From: Solibacillus isronensis
Lineage (GTDB): Bacteria; Bacillota; Bacilli; Bacillales_A; Planococcaceae
Direction of reading: 5' to 3'
Assembly (NCBI RefSeq): GCF_900168685.1
Contig: NZ_FVZN01000009.1
Location: forward strand, 113,596-177,595
DNA length: 64,000 nucleotides
This document shows, one piece after another, positions 7,389-15,820 of the stretch. Position 1 is the stretch's first letter. Each line of letters starts with the position of its first letter. A program made the position numbers and the translations under genes. The notes under the pieces were generated by a model, which was not told the DNA's origin, did not search any database, and saw only the letters and a program-made list of their open reading frames with translations.

Positions 7389-8492
7389 CTGAACAAGGTT
7401 TTTTATTCTTTCTAATTCACTGTAGATAATTCTAAAATATTCTTCTTGCTTGTCATTATCTGTTTTTAAATTTTCCTTAAATATTTCTAATAAACCTATG
7501 ATTGAAGTAAGGGGATTTCTAATTTCATGAGCAAGTCCGGCACTTATCTTTCCTATTGCTGACAATTTCTCACTTAGCATAAGTTGTCTTTCTAATGCGA
7601 GTCTTTCTGTAATATCTCTAAACTGGCCAAATACTCCATTTATTTGGTGGGATTCATTATAAATTGGAAATGCGTCAAATAAATATGTTTTATTGGATAT
7701 AGAGACTTCAATATCTTCGTACTTTTTACTATCTCTCAAAACATTCTCCATATATCCGCCAATTACTGCTATTTCTGTAATTGGACGATTGCATACTTCT
7801 TCTTTACTGCAAGATAATACTTTCTCAGCAAAAGGATTAATTTCAACTATTTTACCGTCTTCATCGGCCATAATGACCCCGTTTCGACTGTTTTCCATTA
7901 GCACTTGATTTAAGACTAATAATTTCTTATTCTGTTGCTTTACTCTGACCTCACGCTCTATAGAATCTACTGCAGATTTGAGTAAACCTGAATGGAAGGA
8001 ACTTGCATGATGAGCCGCCATCATTACTGATATAGTCCCGCCTATCTTACCTGAAGAACTAAAAGGTACAGAGAAACAGGCACTTTCATGTAAGCTATGG
8101 AAGAAATGGTCTAATCCAATAAGCTCCACAGATTCCCCGATTTTTAATGCCATTTCAATGGAATTCGTTCCGACCTCTTCTTCTATTAATCTAACGCCCG
8201 GAGTTAACCCTAACGACTCAATTTGCCACTTAATCATTTCATCTCCGTACAACTCTATAATGTATCCTTCATGATCAGTGATAACGATTAAAACAGCTGT
8301 CCCATCTAGTTCAGCTATTATCTTCGTCATAAATTTTCTTGCCACGGAAATGATATCATCAAGAATCCTCTTCTTTTGTACCAACTCACTTTTTGGCAAT
8401 TTCTCTCCAGGAATCGGCAGTTCATAAGGATCCATATTTCTCTTAAGACATCTTTGATGCGAATTATATATATATGTATTTCTAGTTTCCAT
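7386..8492 (-). pseudogene. N-terminal fragment of sensor histidine kinase (GAF-like, PAS, HisKA)
   Basis: The 369 remaining residues begin with a GAF-like region (about 40-190) containing EEEVGTNSIEMAL and HESACFSVPF, typical of AcoR-like sensory modules. A PAS domain follows (about 200-310, NSRNGVIMADEDGKIVEINPFAE) and then a HisKA domain with the phospho-acceptor in AGLAHEIRNPLTSI. The frame runs into a TAA supplied by the end of the insertion element, just after residues NLVQQ. With the downstream fragment it would make a 529-residue cytoplasmic kinase. No response regulator lies nearby, so the partner is unknown. The start ATG has only a weak GGTGG ribosome site; an ATG 19 codons later is possible. 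Confidence 0.85.
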
Positions 8493-8684
8493 TTTATTAA
8501 AGCCACCATTTACAATTTATTTGTAAGTTTTCCCTTTCAACCTATTAAGAATATCACGTTCATTTGGGAATATGTGACTATAAATTTACTAGATGCTATT
8601 TGCTTTAATTTCAGGATATCCGTGTAATAATAATGACCTTTTCGGAAAAACTAGTTCAAAAAGCGATGATAGGAGTGCCTAAAA

Positions 8685-9542
8685 GTGACAGAACGCCCAA
8701 ACATAAATCTTAAGACCTTTTGCATGAGTGAATACGATGTTTTAAAAAGAGTAATTCTTTGTCAGCCTCAATATATGACGATTCGTGAGGTAATTAATGA
8801 AACACAGGAGCATTTTAAGAAGGAAGGCATCCATATTGAACGCGCACTCGAACAGCATGCTGAATTTGTTAGAATTCTACAGGAAAATAACGTCGATGTT
8901 ATTTTATTACCTTATCATAAAAAATATCCTGAACAGGTCTTTACAAGGGATGTTGGTTTTACACTAGGACAAACAATTTTTGTTGCTAAAATGGCAACAG
9001 AAATTCGCTCAGGAGAGGAAAACATTTTAAAGCAGTGGCTGGAGGATGAAGAAATCTCCTATTATAATTTAATCGAAGAACGAATTGAAGGCGGGGATGT
9101 TGTAATCGATCAGAATACCATCTTCGTGGGACTCAGTAATCGGACGGACGAAAAAGCTGTTGAACAATTACAGCGTCTTTTAAATAATTTTAAGGTCATT
9201 CCTATTCCATTTAAAGAAAAATACTTACATTTAGATTGTATATTTAATATCGTTTCCCCTGAAGTAGCCCTTATTTATCCAAATGCTTTAACACAAAAAG
9301 AAATTGATTTTTTTGCTGCACGTTATGATTTAATTGAGGTTTCTGAAGAAGAGCAATTTCAATTAGGTACCAATGTATTGAGTATTGGTAATAAGCGGAT
9401 ATTAAGTTTGCCAGTTAATATTAATGTCAACAAACAGCTTCGTGATCGGGGCTTTCAGGTAATTGAAGTGGATATTACAGAAATTATTAAATCCGGCGGC
9501 TCGTTCCGTTGCTGCACCCTTCCTATCTTACGAGAAGCATAA
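8685..9542 (+). CDS. DDAH/amidinotransferase-family hydrolase (YkgA-like)
   Basis: This 285-residue protein belongs to the pentein superfamily (guanidino-group-modifying enzymes) and resembles dimethylarginine dimethylaminohydrolases. The expected catalytic residues are present: Asp89 in FTRDVGF, the acidic EGGDV motif (135-139), His182 in LHLDCIFN, and Cys276 or Cys277 in SFRCCTLP near the C-terminus. It probably hydrolyses methylated arginine or a related guanidine to citrulline plus amine. The GTG start follows AGGAG by about 10 nt. It is monocistronic with a hairpin terminator and reads against the direction of most neighbouring genes. Confidence 0.8.
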   Translation: MTERPNINLKTFCMSEYDVLKRVILCQPQYMTIREVINETQEHFKKEGIHIERALEQHAEFVRILQENNVDVILLPYHKKYPEQVFTRDVGFTLGQTIFVAKMATEIRSGEENILKQWLEDEEISYYNLIEERIEGGDVVIDQNTIFVGLSNRTDEKAVEQLQRLLNNFKVIPIPFKEKYLHLDCIFNIVSPEVALIYPNALTQKEIDFFAARYDLIEVSEEEQFQLGTNVLSIGNKRILSLPVNINVNKQLRDRGFQVIEVDITEIIKSGGSFRCCTLPILREA

Positions 9543-9588
9543 ATAAAAATATATATTGGATCTGTAGTTGCATCTTCCGTGAACCACA

Positions 9589-9626
9589 AGAAGCATATTC
9601 ACTTGATATGAATATGCTTCTTTCAC
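9589..9626 (+). terminator. Intrinsic terminator of the DDAH-like gene
   Basis: A perfect 13-bp stem (AGAAGCATATTCA) with a 7-nt loop is followed by a short T-rich tract. Confidence 0.7.
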
Positions 9627-9761
9627 AAAATTTTTATACACACTTATTTATCTCCGTAATATAGCTAAGTGCCATTTCTATATTATACGTATATTGGTAT
9701 GATGTTAAGGTTGTGTAATTACTATGTCACACATTTACATTCATCTAAGAAAGAGGTATTT

Positions 9762-10961
9762 ATGCACTCCACAAAATTATCAAAGCAACATTGGTTGCTG
9801 ATCTTAACACTTTCTTTATTAACATTTGTTCTCGGGACAAGTGAATTTGTTATTGTCGGAATCTTAACAGATATTTCTTTAAGTCTTAATATGACTAATG
9901 CAAAAACCGGCACACTCGTTTCTGCGTTTGCAATTACGTTTGCCATCGCTACACCACTGGTGATGTCAGTAACAAGTCATTTACCAAAGCGAAAATGGAT
10001 GTTGTTTTTAATAGCATCTTTCATCATTCTAAATGCTTTGTGCGTAATTTCGACGAGCTATATCATGCTCCTTACATTACGGATTATGACAGCGATTGTA
10101 ACAGGAGTTTTAATCTCTCTAGCCATGATTGTAGCAAGTGAAACCATACCGATTAAAAAACGCGGACTTGCTATTTCATTCGTTTTCGGTGGTTTCACAC
10201 TTGCAAATGTCGTTGGAGTGCCAATTGGTATTGTTATAGCCGAAGATTACGGCTGGAATACCACTTTCATGTTAACCACTTTCCTTGGAGGATTGGCGTT
10301 TTTGGCATCCTTTTTTGTCTTACCTCATAAACTCAGCCAAGTACGCAGTTCGGTACGTGATCAGTTTTCTTTATTGACCAAGCCTCGTATATTGATGGCT
10401 TTTTTCATTCCTGCACTCGGATTTGGCGCAACTTATGCAGTCTTTACATACCTTGTACCAATCTTGAAAGAAATGGGGGCACCAAATAAGTCAATTAGTA
10501 TAATCTTATTTAGTTATGGGTTTATTTCGATTTTCAGCAACATCCTCGCTGGTAAAATTGCTAGCCAAAATGCAATCGGTCGCCTTCGGTTTGTTTTTCT
10601 CGTGCAAGCAGTTGTTCTGACAAGTTTATTTTGGACTACCAATCAATTTGTTTTAGGATTAATAAATATTGGATTAATGTCGTTAATGGCTATCCTTTTA
10701 ACAACATCTACTCAGCTATATTTAATTGACCTTGCAGGAATTTATCAGCCAAAAGCAACAGGACTCGCCGCTTCACTAATGCCAGTGGCAAGCAACGTAG
10801 GCATCGCTTTTGGTTCTGCATTAGGTGGAATTGTGTACCATCAAGGAAATTTAATGAATGTAGCTTGGGTCGGTGGGATAATTGCCGTCTGTGCAAGTCT
10901 GCTAACTTTCTTTAGTCATCAATTAGACCAAAAAAATTTACATCAGAATAGAAATGATTAA
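9762..10961 (+). CDS. MFS transporter, DHA1 (drug/purine-efflux-like) family
   Basis: The protein has 399 residues, 12 predicted helices and the DHA1 family opening LGTSEFVIVGILTDI, with a motif-A-like loop (PLVMSVTSHLPKRK) between helices 2 and 3. Members such as PbuE, AraJ and YdhP export sugars, purines or drugs by proton antiport. The specificity here is unknown. The ATG chosen follows AGAAAGAGG at 6 nt. In-frame start codons further upstream (from 9669) would add 31 residues without a ribosome site and are not preferred. It is co-directional with the DDAH-like gene but separated by a terminator. Confidence 0.85.
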   Translation: MHSTKLSKQHWLLILTLSLLTFVLGTSEFVIVGILTDISLSLNMTNAKTGTLVSAFAITFAIATPLVMSVTSHLPKRKWMLFLIASFIILNALCVISTSYIMLLTLRIMTAIVTGVLISLAMIVASETIPIKKRGLAISFVFGGFTLANVVGVPIGIVIAEDYGWNTTFMLTTFLGGLAFLASFFVLPHKLSQVRSSVRDQFSLLTKPRILMAFFIPALGFGATYAVFTYLVPILKEMGAPNKSISIILFSYGFISIFSNILAGKIASQNAIGRLRFVFLVQAVVLTSLFWTTNQFVLGLINIGLMSLMAILLTTSTQLYLIDLAGIYQPKATGLAASLMPVASNVGIAFGSALGGIVYHQGNLMNVAWVGGIIAVCASLLTFFSHQLDQKNLHQNRND

Positions 10962-11091
10962 TTAAACAAAAGTTTATATTAATTCTACATCAATCATTGC
11001 TACCGGTTTGTATTTTTCGGCAGATTGAGATGAATTTTCAGAAACAGTTGCCAATTAAAAGGCTTACTTAGTTACAACCACTTTAGTAGAA

Positions 11092-11130
11092 AAACAGGCA
11101 CAATCGCATGAAGCGAATGTGCCTGTTTCA
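11092..11130. terminator. Bidirectional hairpin terminator between MFS and fic genes
   Basis: The stem AAACAGGCACA pairs with TGTGCCTGTTT, extended by TCGC/GCGA with one mismatch, around a small loop. A- and T-rich ends lie on both sides. It lies immediately outside the left repeat of the cassette, so it belongs to the ancestral rlmH downstream region. Confidence 0.75.
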
Positions 11131-11161
11131 AAAACTGTAATTACTTATGATACGGTTCACC
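11130..11161. repeat. Distal att-like copy of the rlmH 3' end
   Basis: This 32-bp stretch matches the sequence spanning the rlmH stop codon at 12637-12668 at 29 of 32 positions, including 21 consecutive identical bases that encode the rlmH C-terminus GEPYHK plus stop. No rlmH coding sequence lies beyond it. It is therefore an isolated copy of the target, as expected for one end of a site-specific insertion. Confidence 0.7.
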
Positions 11162-11183
11162 GTACTAAGTCTATATGCGGTTT

Positions 11184-11909
11184 TTAGATTGCGCTTAAAT
11201 ATAAGTCTAGTGAGGCTTCTACTTCTTTTCCTACTAACTCAACAAAATCTTCATAGTCATTTGTAGTATGTGCCTTATCTAAAGCATTGTAATATGCTAA
11301 TCTATTTTCTACACGAATGATTATTGGCGGATAACCCGACTTCATTAGTTCTAAATTTAATAATAGTCGTGAAGTGCGACCATTCCCATCAATAAATGGA
11401 TGAATCCCTACAAATATTGCATGAAGCATAGCACCACGTACAATTGGATGTAAGCTTTGCGCTTCGCCGTCATACCAATTCATTAATACATCCATTTCTT
11501 CTTGAATTTTTAATGGTGGCGGAGGTGTATGAACTGCCCCTGAAATAAATACTTGTTGATCTCGGTAAACACCAGCATAGCTATCATCAATCCCCTTTAA
11601 CACAAGGCGATGTAAATTTTTAATTTGCCATTCTGAAAATGGTTCTTCTTTATGCACAACATCTTCAACGTAAGAAATCGCATCGCGGTGATTAATAACC
11701 TCTAAATGCTCTCGCATCGTTTTGCCACCAACTGTAATCCCTTCAAGAACTACTTTCGTTTCATTAATCGTTAAAGTATTACCTTCGATAGCATTTGAGT
11801 TATATGTCCATTCTAAAAAAAGCTTTTCTCGTAAGCTTTGCACAGTATATTTAGGTAATGGTCTCTTCGAATCTAACTGCTGCTTCTTTAAATCAATTTG
11901 TTCGAACAT
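11184..11909 (-). CDS. Fic-domain protein (class II, N-terminal inhibitory helix)
   Basis: The 241-residue protein carries the complete Fic motif HPFIDGNGRTSR (residues 170-181), so it should transfer AMP or another nucleotide-monophosphate to a target protein. An N-terminal inhibitory motif S-x-x-x-E-G (SNAIEG, residues 38-43) fits class II Fic enzymes, whose own helix blocks the active site. A flap region (VFISGAVHTPPPP) lies between. The target is unknown; stress modulation or a toxin-like defence role are both possible. The ATG follows AAAGGAG at 8 nt. The stop codon forms part of the inner inverted repeat of the cassette. It is cargo of the putative element at the rlmH end. Confidence 0.88.
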   Translation of the reverse strand: MFEQIDLKKQQLDSKRPLPKYTVQSLREKLFLEWTYNSNAIEGNTLTINETKVVLEGITVGGKTMREHLEVINHRDAISYVEDVVHKEEPFSEWQIKNLHRLVLKGIDDSYAGVYRDQQVFISGAVHTPPPPLKIQEEMDVLMNWYDGEAQSLHPIVRGAMLHAIFVGIHPFIDGNGRTSRLLLNLELMKSGYPPIIIRVENRLAYYNALDKAHTTNDYEDFVELVGKEVEASLDLYLSAI

Positions 11910-11983
11910 CTTTTCATCTCCTTTATAGATGAATGTTTATTACTTATCATATTATATGTTTTTCTCTTTTTGTCTATTTTCTA

Positions 11984-12016
11984 TTAAAAAATCCTATCAC
12001 ATCTGTAATAGGATTT
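11984..12016 (-). terminator. Terminator of the 154-residue unknown gene
   Basis: A 9-bp stem (AAATCCTAT/ATAGGATTT) with a 10-nt loop is followed on the minus strand by a T-run. It separates the unknown gene from fic, so the two are probably transcribed independently. Confidence 0.75.
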
Positions 12017-12055
12017 AATATTATTTTGAGGCCATTTATATTTTATAGATGATCG

Positions 12056-12520
12056 TTAAATTAATTGTTCTGTCGCCGTTTGTACAATCGATTGTTTTAT
12101 TAATTCATGCGTATAATTATTTTTGTTATCTCCATGCTTAAAATCATCAACCATATCAGTTATAAGTAACCAAGCTAATGTTTTATGTTCATCATAACCC
12201 AGATTATCTCGATAAATTTTATATAATTCATAAGCATTATCAATAGCAGATTCTTTATCTGTAATTATTTGCTGTAACAAATATTGAAGTTGGGCATTTA
12301 CTTGTTTCTTATATGTTGGTTCATCTAATTTTAACTCCGCTACAGCTCTTTGGAATAATTGTTCTACTTCAAAGATATTTATAGGTTCTTCTAAAAAAGC
12401 TAAAATGTTTAGTGCAGATGAAGTATATTTATTTTCCAGCATGGAATAAGCCCACTCAAGATAATCCTTTGCTTCAATTTGACATTGAGATTTCTTATAA
12501 AATAAACGGTTAGTCTCCAT
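12056..12520 (-). CDS. Hypothetical protein in the Fic cassette
   Basis: I do not recognise this 154-residue protein. It is predicted soluble and mostly helical, acidic in its C-terminal half, with no signal peptide, metal motif or recognisable catalytic residues. The first half (KDYLEWAYSMLENKYTSSAL, LEEPINIFEVEQLFQRA) has the look of a helical-repeat or immunity-type small protein. The ATG follows AAGAGGAG at 8 nt. It lies directly between rlmH and fic inside the repeat-bounded module, with its own terminator. It could be a partner or antidote of Fic, but that is only inferred from position. Confidence 0.7.
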   Translation of the reverse strand: METNRLFYKKSQCQIEAKDYLEWAYSMLENKYTSSALNILAFLEEPINIFEVEQLFQRAVAELKLDEPTYKKQVNAQLQYLLQQIITDKESAIDNAYELYKIYRDNLGYDEHKTLAWLLITDMVDDFKHGDNKNNYTHELIKQSIVQTATEQLI

Positions 12521-12636
12521 AAAATGCGCTCCTCTTAAGTCCTTCTATATTGTATTCTAATTCAAAATTCAATTATTTAGTTACATACTTTCTAGAAAGA
12601 TATTAAGAAGAACGCGCAAAATTATTATAACTTTTT

Positions 12637-12668
12637 AAAAACCGCACTTACTTATGATACGGTTCACC
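12637..12668. repeat. rlmH-proximal att-like repeat
   Basis: This 32-bp copy spans the last seven codons of rlmH and the first bases downstream. It matches the isolated copy at 11130-11161 at 29 of 32 positions. The downstream half contains TGCGGTTTTTA on the minus strand, the same string found in SCC attachment sites. Confidence 0.7.
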
Positions 12669-13127
12669 CTTAATAATTCTAAAGCTGCGGTAGATTTGTT
12701 CTACTAGTACGAGTTTCATCAACTGGTGAGGTAGTGTCATTTTTCCGAAGCACAGTTTTTCATCCGCGCGGTTAAGTACATCGGTATGCAATCCTAATGA
12801 TCCGCCTATAACAAACGCGACTTTGCTTTTCCCGTAAGTCATTAGCGCCTCTAAATCTGCTGCCATTTCTTCGCTCGATTTCATTTTACCGTCAAGTGCT
12901 AACGCGATGACATATGTACCGTCATTAATTTTTGCAAGGATACGGTCTCCTTCTTTACGTTTGACGATTTCCATATCAGCATCACTTAACTGCTCAGGTG
13001 CTTTCTCATCCGGTACTTCTACTAAATCGATTTTCGCATAGCCGCCCAATCGCTTCACATATTCCTCAATACCCATTTTTAAATATTTTTCTTTCAACTT
13101 ACCAACCGAGATGATAGTAATATTCAC
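12648..13127 (-). CDS. rlmH: 23S rRNA pseudouridine-1915 N3-methyltransferase RlmH
   Basis: The 159-residue SPOUT-class methyltransferase modifies pseudouridine 1915 in helix 69 of 23S rRNA on the 70S ribosome, using S-adenosylmethionine. The knotted SAM-binding region is seen in FVIGGSLGL and the C-terminal [12 protein letters not shown] is fully conserved. Length equals that of the staphylococcal and Bacillus proteins (159 residues). The gene is the classical attachment locus of SCC elements (orfX). Its reading frame remains intact because the cassette repeat restores the last codons. Several DnaA boxes lie just upstream, one overlapping the ribosome-site region. Confidence 0.97.
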   Translation of the reverse strand: MNITIISVGKLKEKYLKMGIEEYVKRLGGYAKIDLVEVPDEKAPEQLSDADMEIVKRKEGDRILAKINDGTYVIALALDGKMKSSEEMAADLEALMTYGKSKVAFVIGGSLGLHTDVLNRADEKLCFGKMTLPHQLMKLVLVEQIYRSFRIIKGEPYHK

Positions 13128-13217
13128 AACTTATCCACCTTTACGTTCCATTTACAAACAAGTTATCCACAAAAGTTATGCACATATCCACAAATAAAAA
13201 CTATATATTGTGTAAAG

Positions 13218-13382
13218 TTATTTACTTGATACAACATATGTTGCTGACTGTTCACAGTAGGAACAAGTTGTTGATAACTTTTCCTCTTCTGATAACAAAT
13301 CCATCATCGGAAAATTTTCTGTTTCTGCCACATGCATATCTAACGCATGATCTATATGGGTTTCACAGCTGTATGTCTTCAT
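13218..13382 (-). CDS. CxxH/CxxC small protein (BA_5709 family)
   Basis: The 54-residue protein has a C6-x-x-H9 pair and a C40-x-x-C43 pair, which together could bind one zinc ion. The matching family (CxxH/CxxC protein, BA_5709 type) is encoded beside rlmH in many Bacillales, as here. Function is not known. The start chosen is the ATG after an AAAGAAGG ribosome site; a longer frame to 13487 begins in a hydrophobic stretch without a ribosome site and crosses a perfect DnaA box. The gene is embedded within the DnaA-box cluster. Confidence 0.8.
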   Translation of the reverse strand: MKTYSCETHIDHALDMHVAETENFPMMDLLSEEEKLSTTCSYCEQSATYVVSSK

Positions 13383-13463
13383 TTTTAAACCTTCTTTCTT
13401 TTCTGAAATTTCCACAAACTTATTCACAATTTTTAAAATGTTATCCACAACCCATTGTAACAG

Positions 13464-13508
13464 ACAAAAAACGAGTAGAAAAGACAAGCCTTTTTCTTAT
13501 CTACCCGT
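13464..13508 (-). terminator. Terminator of htrA
   Basis: On the minus strand ACGGGTAGA...TCTACTCGT forms a long stem with a few mismatches and is followed by a TTTTTT run. It lies about 40 bp after the htrA stop codon. Confidence 0.75.
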
Positions 13509-13545
13509 TGTGTACAATTTCATTCTTTAATTAAGTTATCCACAT

Positions 13546-14838
13546 TTACAATTGTGCATTTTCCACTAACTCTAAGTTAGCTTCTACTATTTTACCGTTG
13601 CGATATACTTTAATTTTTAATGTATCGCCAATAGATTTTTGATTATATAAATGTTTGCGAAGCTCAATTGCATTTTCGATTTTTTCGCCATCCATTTCTA
13701 CAATGACATCGTACTGCTGTAAACCTGCTTTATCCGCAGCTGAACCTCTTACAACTTGAGAAATGACAACACCATTCGTTACTTCCTCAGGTAATTTTAA
13801 TGTTTGCTGTTGATAATAAGCCGGTACTTCCGTTAAATCGACTAAGGAAATTCCCATAGTTGGGCGTTGTACTTCCCCATGCTTTTCGAGTTGTTCAATA
13901 ATTGGAATTGCTGAATTGATCGGAATCGCAAATCCTAAGCCCTCAACTGAAGACTGGGCAATTTTCATCGAATTTATACCAATTAATTCACCTGCAATAT
14001 TCACTAAAGCGCCACCTGAGTTCCCTGAGTTGATTGCTGCATCAGTCTGTAATACTTCTGTTGACCAGTCTTCTGCACCATCTTCATTTAAGTCAACTGG
14101 TACGGAGCGGTCTTTCCCCGAAATTACACCTGTTGTTACCGAACCGTAAAAATCTAAGCCTAATGGATTTCCGATGGCAATTACTGTTTCACCTTGTTTT
14201 AATACATCCGAATCTCCAAAATTAGCTACTGTATCAATGCCTTCACTTGGTATTGAAAGTATTGCCAAGTCTGTCCAAATATCAGAACCGATAAGCTCTG
14301 CTTTTACTTTCTCGCCATCATCTAAAGTTACTTCAATTTGTTCTGCACCGTCCACAACATGGTGGTTTGTTACGATAAAGGCAAAGTTTCCTTCTTTTTT
14401 ATAAACAACGCCTGAACCACTACCTACCGCTTGAGCTTCTCCCGTGCTTTGGTTCCAGAAGTTTGGCGCTACATTTTGAATGTTTGTAATCCCAACAACG
14501 GCACTCGATACTTTTTCGACCGCATTTGTTACATCTGTTGTCACCTCTGTTGCAGTTTGACTAATTGTTGAGTTGGGGGAGTCATTTGTAACCGAGTTTA
14601 CTTCATTACCACCTGGTAGCTGATTTGCCAATGAGGGAAGCAGGAGCCATAATAATAAAGCACCAACGACAACACCGCTTAAGCCAGATAAAAAATATCC
14701 GCTTTTACTGCCACCTTTTTTTTCTTTTCTATTTTGCCGCTGTTTTTTCTCTTCTTCTTCTCTTTTTAAACGAGCCTCAAGCTCTGCTATACGATCATTT
14801 TGGGTTTCTTTCTTATCGTCTTCAGGATAGTATCCCAT
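13546..14838 (-). CDS. HtrA-type membrane-anchored serine protease (YyxA/HtrC-like)
   Basis: From the chosen ATG the protein has 430 residues. It begins with a charged cytoplasmic segment (EEEEKKQRQNRKEKK), then one transmembrane helix (about 47-70), a low-complexity linker, a trypsin-like protease domain with the triad His160 (TNHHVVDG), Asp190 (WTDLAI) and Ser274 (GNSGGAL), and a C-terminal PDZ domain (about 330-425). It degrades misfolded proteins outside the membrane. A DLNEDGAEDW acidic loop sits just before the active serine region. The ATG follows AAAGGA at 8 nt. It lies just beyond walJ, as in B. subtilis where it closes the wal locus, but a terminator separates them here. Confidence 0.93.
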   Translation of the reverse strand: MGYYPEDDKKETQNDRIAELEARLKREEEEKKQRQNRKEKKGGSKSGYFLSGLSGVVVGALLLWLLLPSLANQLPGGNEVNSVTNDSPNSTISQTATEVTTDVTNAVEKVSSAVVGITNIQNVAPNFWNQSTGEAQAVGSGSGVVYKKEGNFAFIVTNHHVVDGAEQIEVTLDDGEKVKAELIGSDIWTDLAILSIPSEGIDTVANFGDSDVLKQGETVIAIGNPLGLDFYGSVTTGVISGKDRSVPVDLNEDGAEDWSTEVLQTDAAINSGNSGGALVNIAGELIGINSMKIAQSSVEGLGFAIPINSAIPIIEQLEKHGEVQRPTMGISLVDLTEVPAYYQQQTLKLPEEVTNGVVISQVVRGSAADKAGLQQYDVIVEMDGEKIENAIELRKHLYNQKSIGDTLKIKVYRNGKIVEANLELVENAQL

Positions 14839-14939
14839 ATTGCTCATCCTTTCTTTATTCTTCTTACTGATAGCATACACACTTAACATTAAAATTAGAT
14901 GAAAATCACATAAAACCTAATTAAAAAATTATCATAAAA

Positions 14940-14979
14940 TAAAAAAGGTATGCTAAAAGTAGAAACTTTTAACACACCT
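14940..14979 (-). terminator. Terminator of the wal operon after walJ
   Basis: AGGTATGCTAAAAGT pairs with ACTTTTAACACACCT (two wobble pairs) around a 4-nt loop, followed by TTTTTTTATT on the minus strand. Confidence 0.75.
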
Positions 14980-15019
14980 ATCTTTTACCCATATTTACTT
15001 CAATTATGCCTTGCTGAAA

Positions 15020-15808
15020 TTAAACTGTCACAAGCTTTGTCGGCTCATTTGCATCGGTATCATGCAGATGCAGATATTCCCCTGCTATAATACCGCATGA
15101 CTGCAATGTCTGTTCTACGCTCATCCGCGCCAGATCTTTCATATTGTTGTCTTTACTTAAATGTGCCAAATAAATTTGTGTCGGTTTTTCAGCTACAACA
15201 TCAGCCATTGCCACTGCAGCATCTTCGTTCGAAACATGCCCTACATCGGATAATATACGGCGTTTAATACTCCATGGGTATTTCCCCATTTGAAGCATAC
15301 TTACATCGTGATTACTTTCAAATACGTAGGCATCTGCCGCTGAGATATATCCCTTCATCCGGTCGCTGACATATCCTGTATCTGTAATGACAACAAGCTT
15401 TCGTCCGTTTTCATAGAATGTATAGAACATCGGTTCAGCAGCATCGTGAGACACGGCAAATGATTGAATATCCAATCCTCCAAATGTTTTTACTGTTTCC
15501 ATATCAAAATCGAAACATAAATCTGTTGGAATTGTTCCTACGAGCCCGTCCATTGCTGTCCATGTTTTTGCATTTGCAAATACAGGAATATTATATTTAC
15601 GTGCAATGACACCGAGCCCTTTAATATGGTCGCTATGCTCATGTGTTACTAAAATACCTGATAAATTTTTCATATCACGATCTATATTAGCAAACAGTTG
15701 CTCCATTTTCTTTCCGCTTAAGCCTGCATCAATCAAAAATGAATGTTCATCATTTTCTACGTAGACTGCGTTTCCTGTACTGCCACTTGCTAAAACGCTA
15801 AATCGCAT
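15020..15808 (-). CDS. walJ: Metallo-beta-lactamase-fold hydrolase WalJ (YycJ)
   Basis: The 262-residue MBL-fold protein carries the metal motif H-x-H-x-D-H ([10 protein letters not shown]), the later His ligands ([14 protein letters not shown]) and DTGYVSD. The fold and motifs are those of a phosphodiesterase or nuclease; the wal-locus member is linked to cell-division and DNA-replication coordination in Firmicutes. It starts 12 bp after walI, so it is co-transcribed with the WalRK regulators. The start ATG follows a GGGAG ribosome site. Confidence 0.93.
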   Translation of the reverse strand: MRFSVLASGSTGNAVYVENDEHSFLIDAGLSGKKMEQLFANIDRDMKNLSGILVTHEHSDHIKGLGVIARKYNIPVFANAKTWTAMDGLVGTIPTDLCFDFDMETVKTFGGLDIQSFAVSHDAAEPMFYTFYENGRKLVVITDTGYVSDRMKGYISAADAYVFESNHDVSMLQMGKYPWSIKRRILSDVGHVSNEDAAVAMADVVAEKPTQIYLAHLSKDNNMKDLARMSVEQTLQSCGIIAGEYLHLHDTDANEPTKLVTV

Positions 15809-15820
15809 TGTTAAAACTCC

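Larger units (their letters stand above)
11141..12668. mobile_element. SCC-like cassette without recombinase at the rlmH 3' end
   Basis: A region of 1.5 kb lies directly downstream of rlmH and is bounded by direct repeats of the rlmH terminus. Just inside the repeats is a perfect 11-bp inverted pair, TGCGGTTTTTA at 11176-11186 and its complement at 12636-12646. Staphylococcal cassette chromosome elements insert at exactly this rlmH site, and their att core (TATCATAA...TGCGGTTTTT) is matched closely here (TATCATAAGTAAGTGCGGTTTTT, 23 nt in total, described in parts). The cargo is a fic gene and an unknown gene. No ccr recombinase is present, so this would be a non-autonomous or remnant element. 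Confidence 0.6.
13131..13544. promoter_or_regulatory. DnaA-box cluster near rlmH
   Basis: Three perfect TTATCCACA boxes lie at 13163-13171, 13441-13449 and 13536-13544. One-mismatch boxes lie at 13131-13139 (TTATCCACC), 13184-13192 (ATATCCACA) and 13420-13428 (TTATTCACA). All have the same orientation. This density equals that of the origin itself. In B. subtilis I recall a DnaA-binding cluster near the rlmH homologue yydA, so the arrangement is probably conserved and may titrate DnaA or regulate nearby genes. Confidence 0.6.

Noticed and set aside
8327..8509. 60-codon frame overlapping the start of the kinase fragment
   Set aside because: It overlaps the clearly coding kinase frame and its peptide has no family resemblance.
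13178..13534. 118-codon plus-strand frame over the CxxH/CxxC gene
   Set aside because: It is antisense to the CxxH/CxxC gene and covers the DnaA boxes and the htrA terminator; no ribosome site.
14095..14135. True EF-hand in the HtrA-type protease (DLNEDGAEDW)
   Set aside because: The acidic spacing is similar, but the position-12 glutamate is shifted by one, so a canonical loop is not supported.
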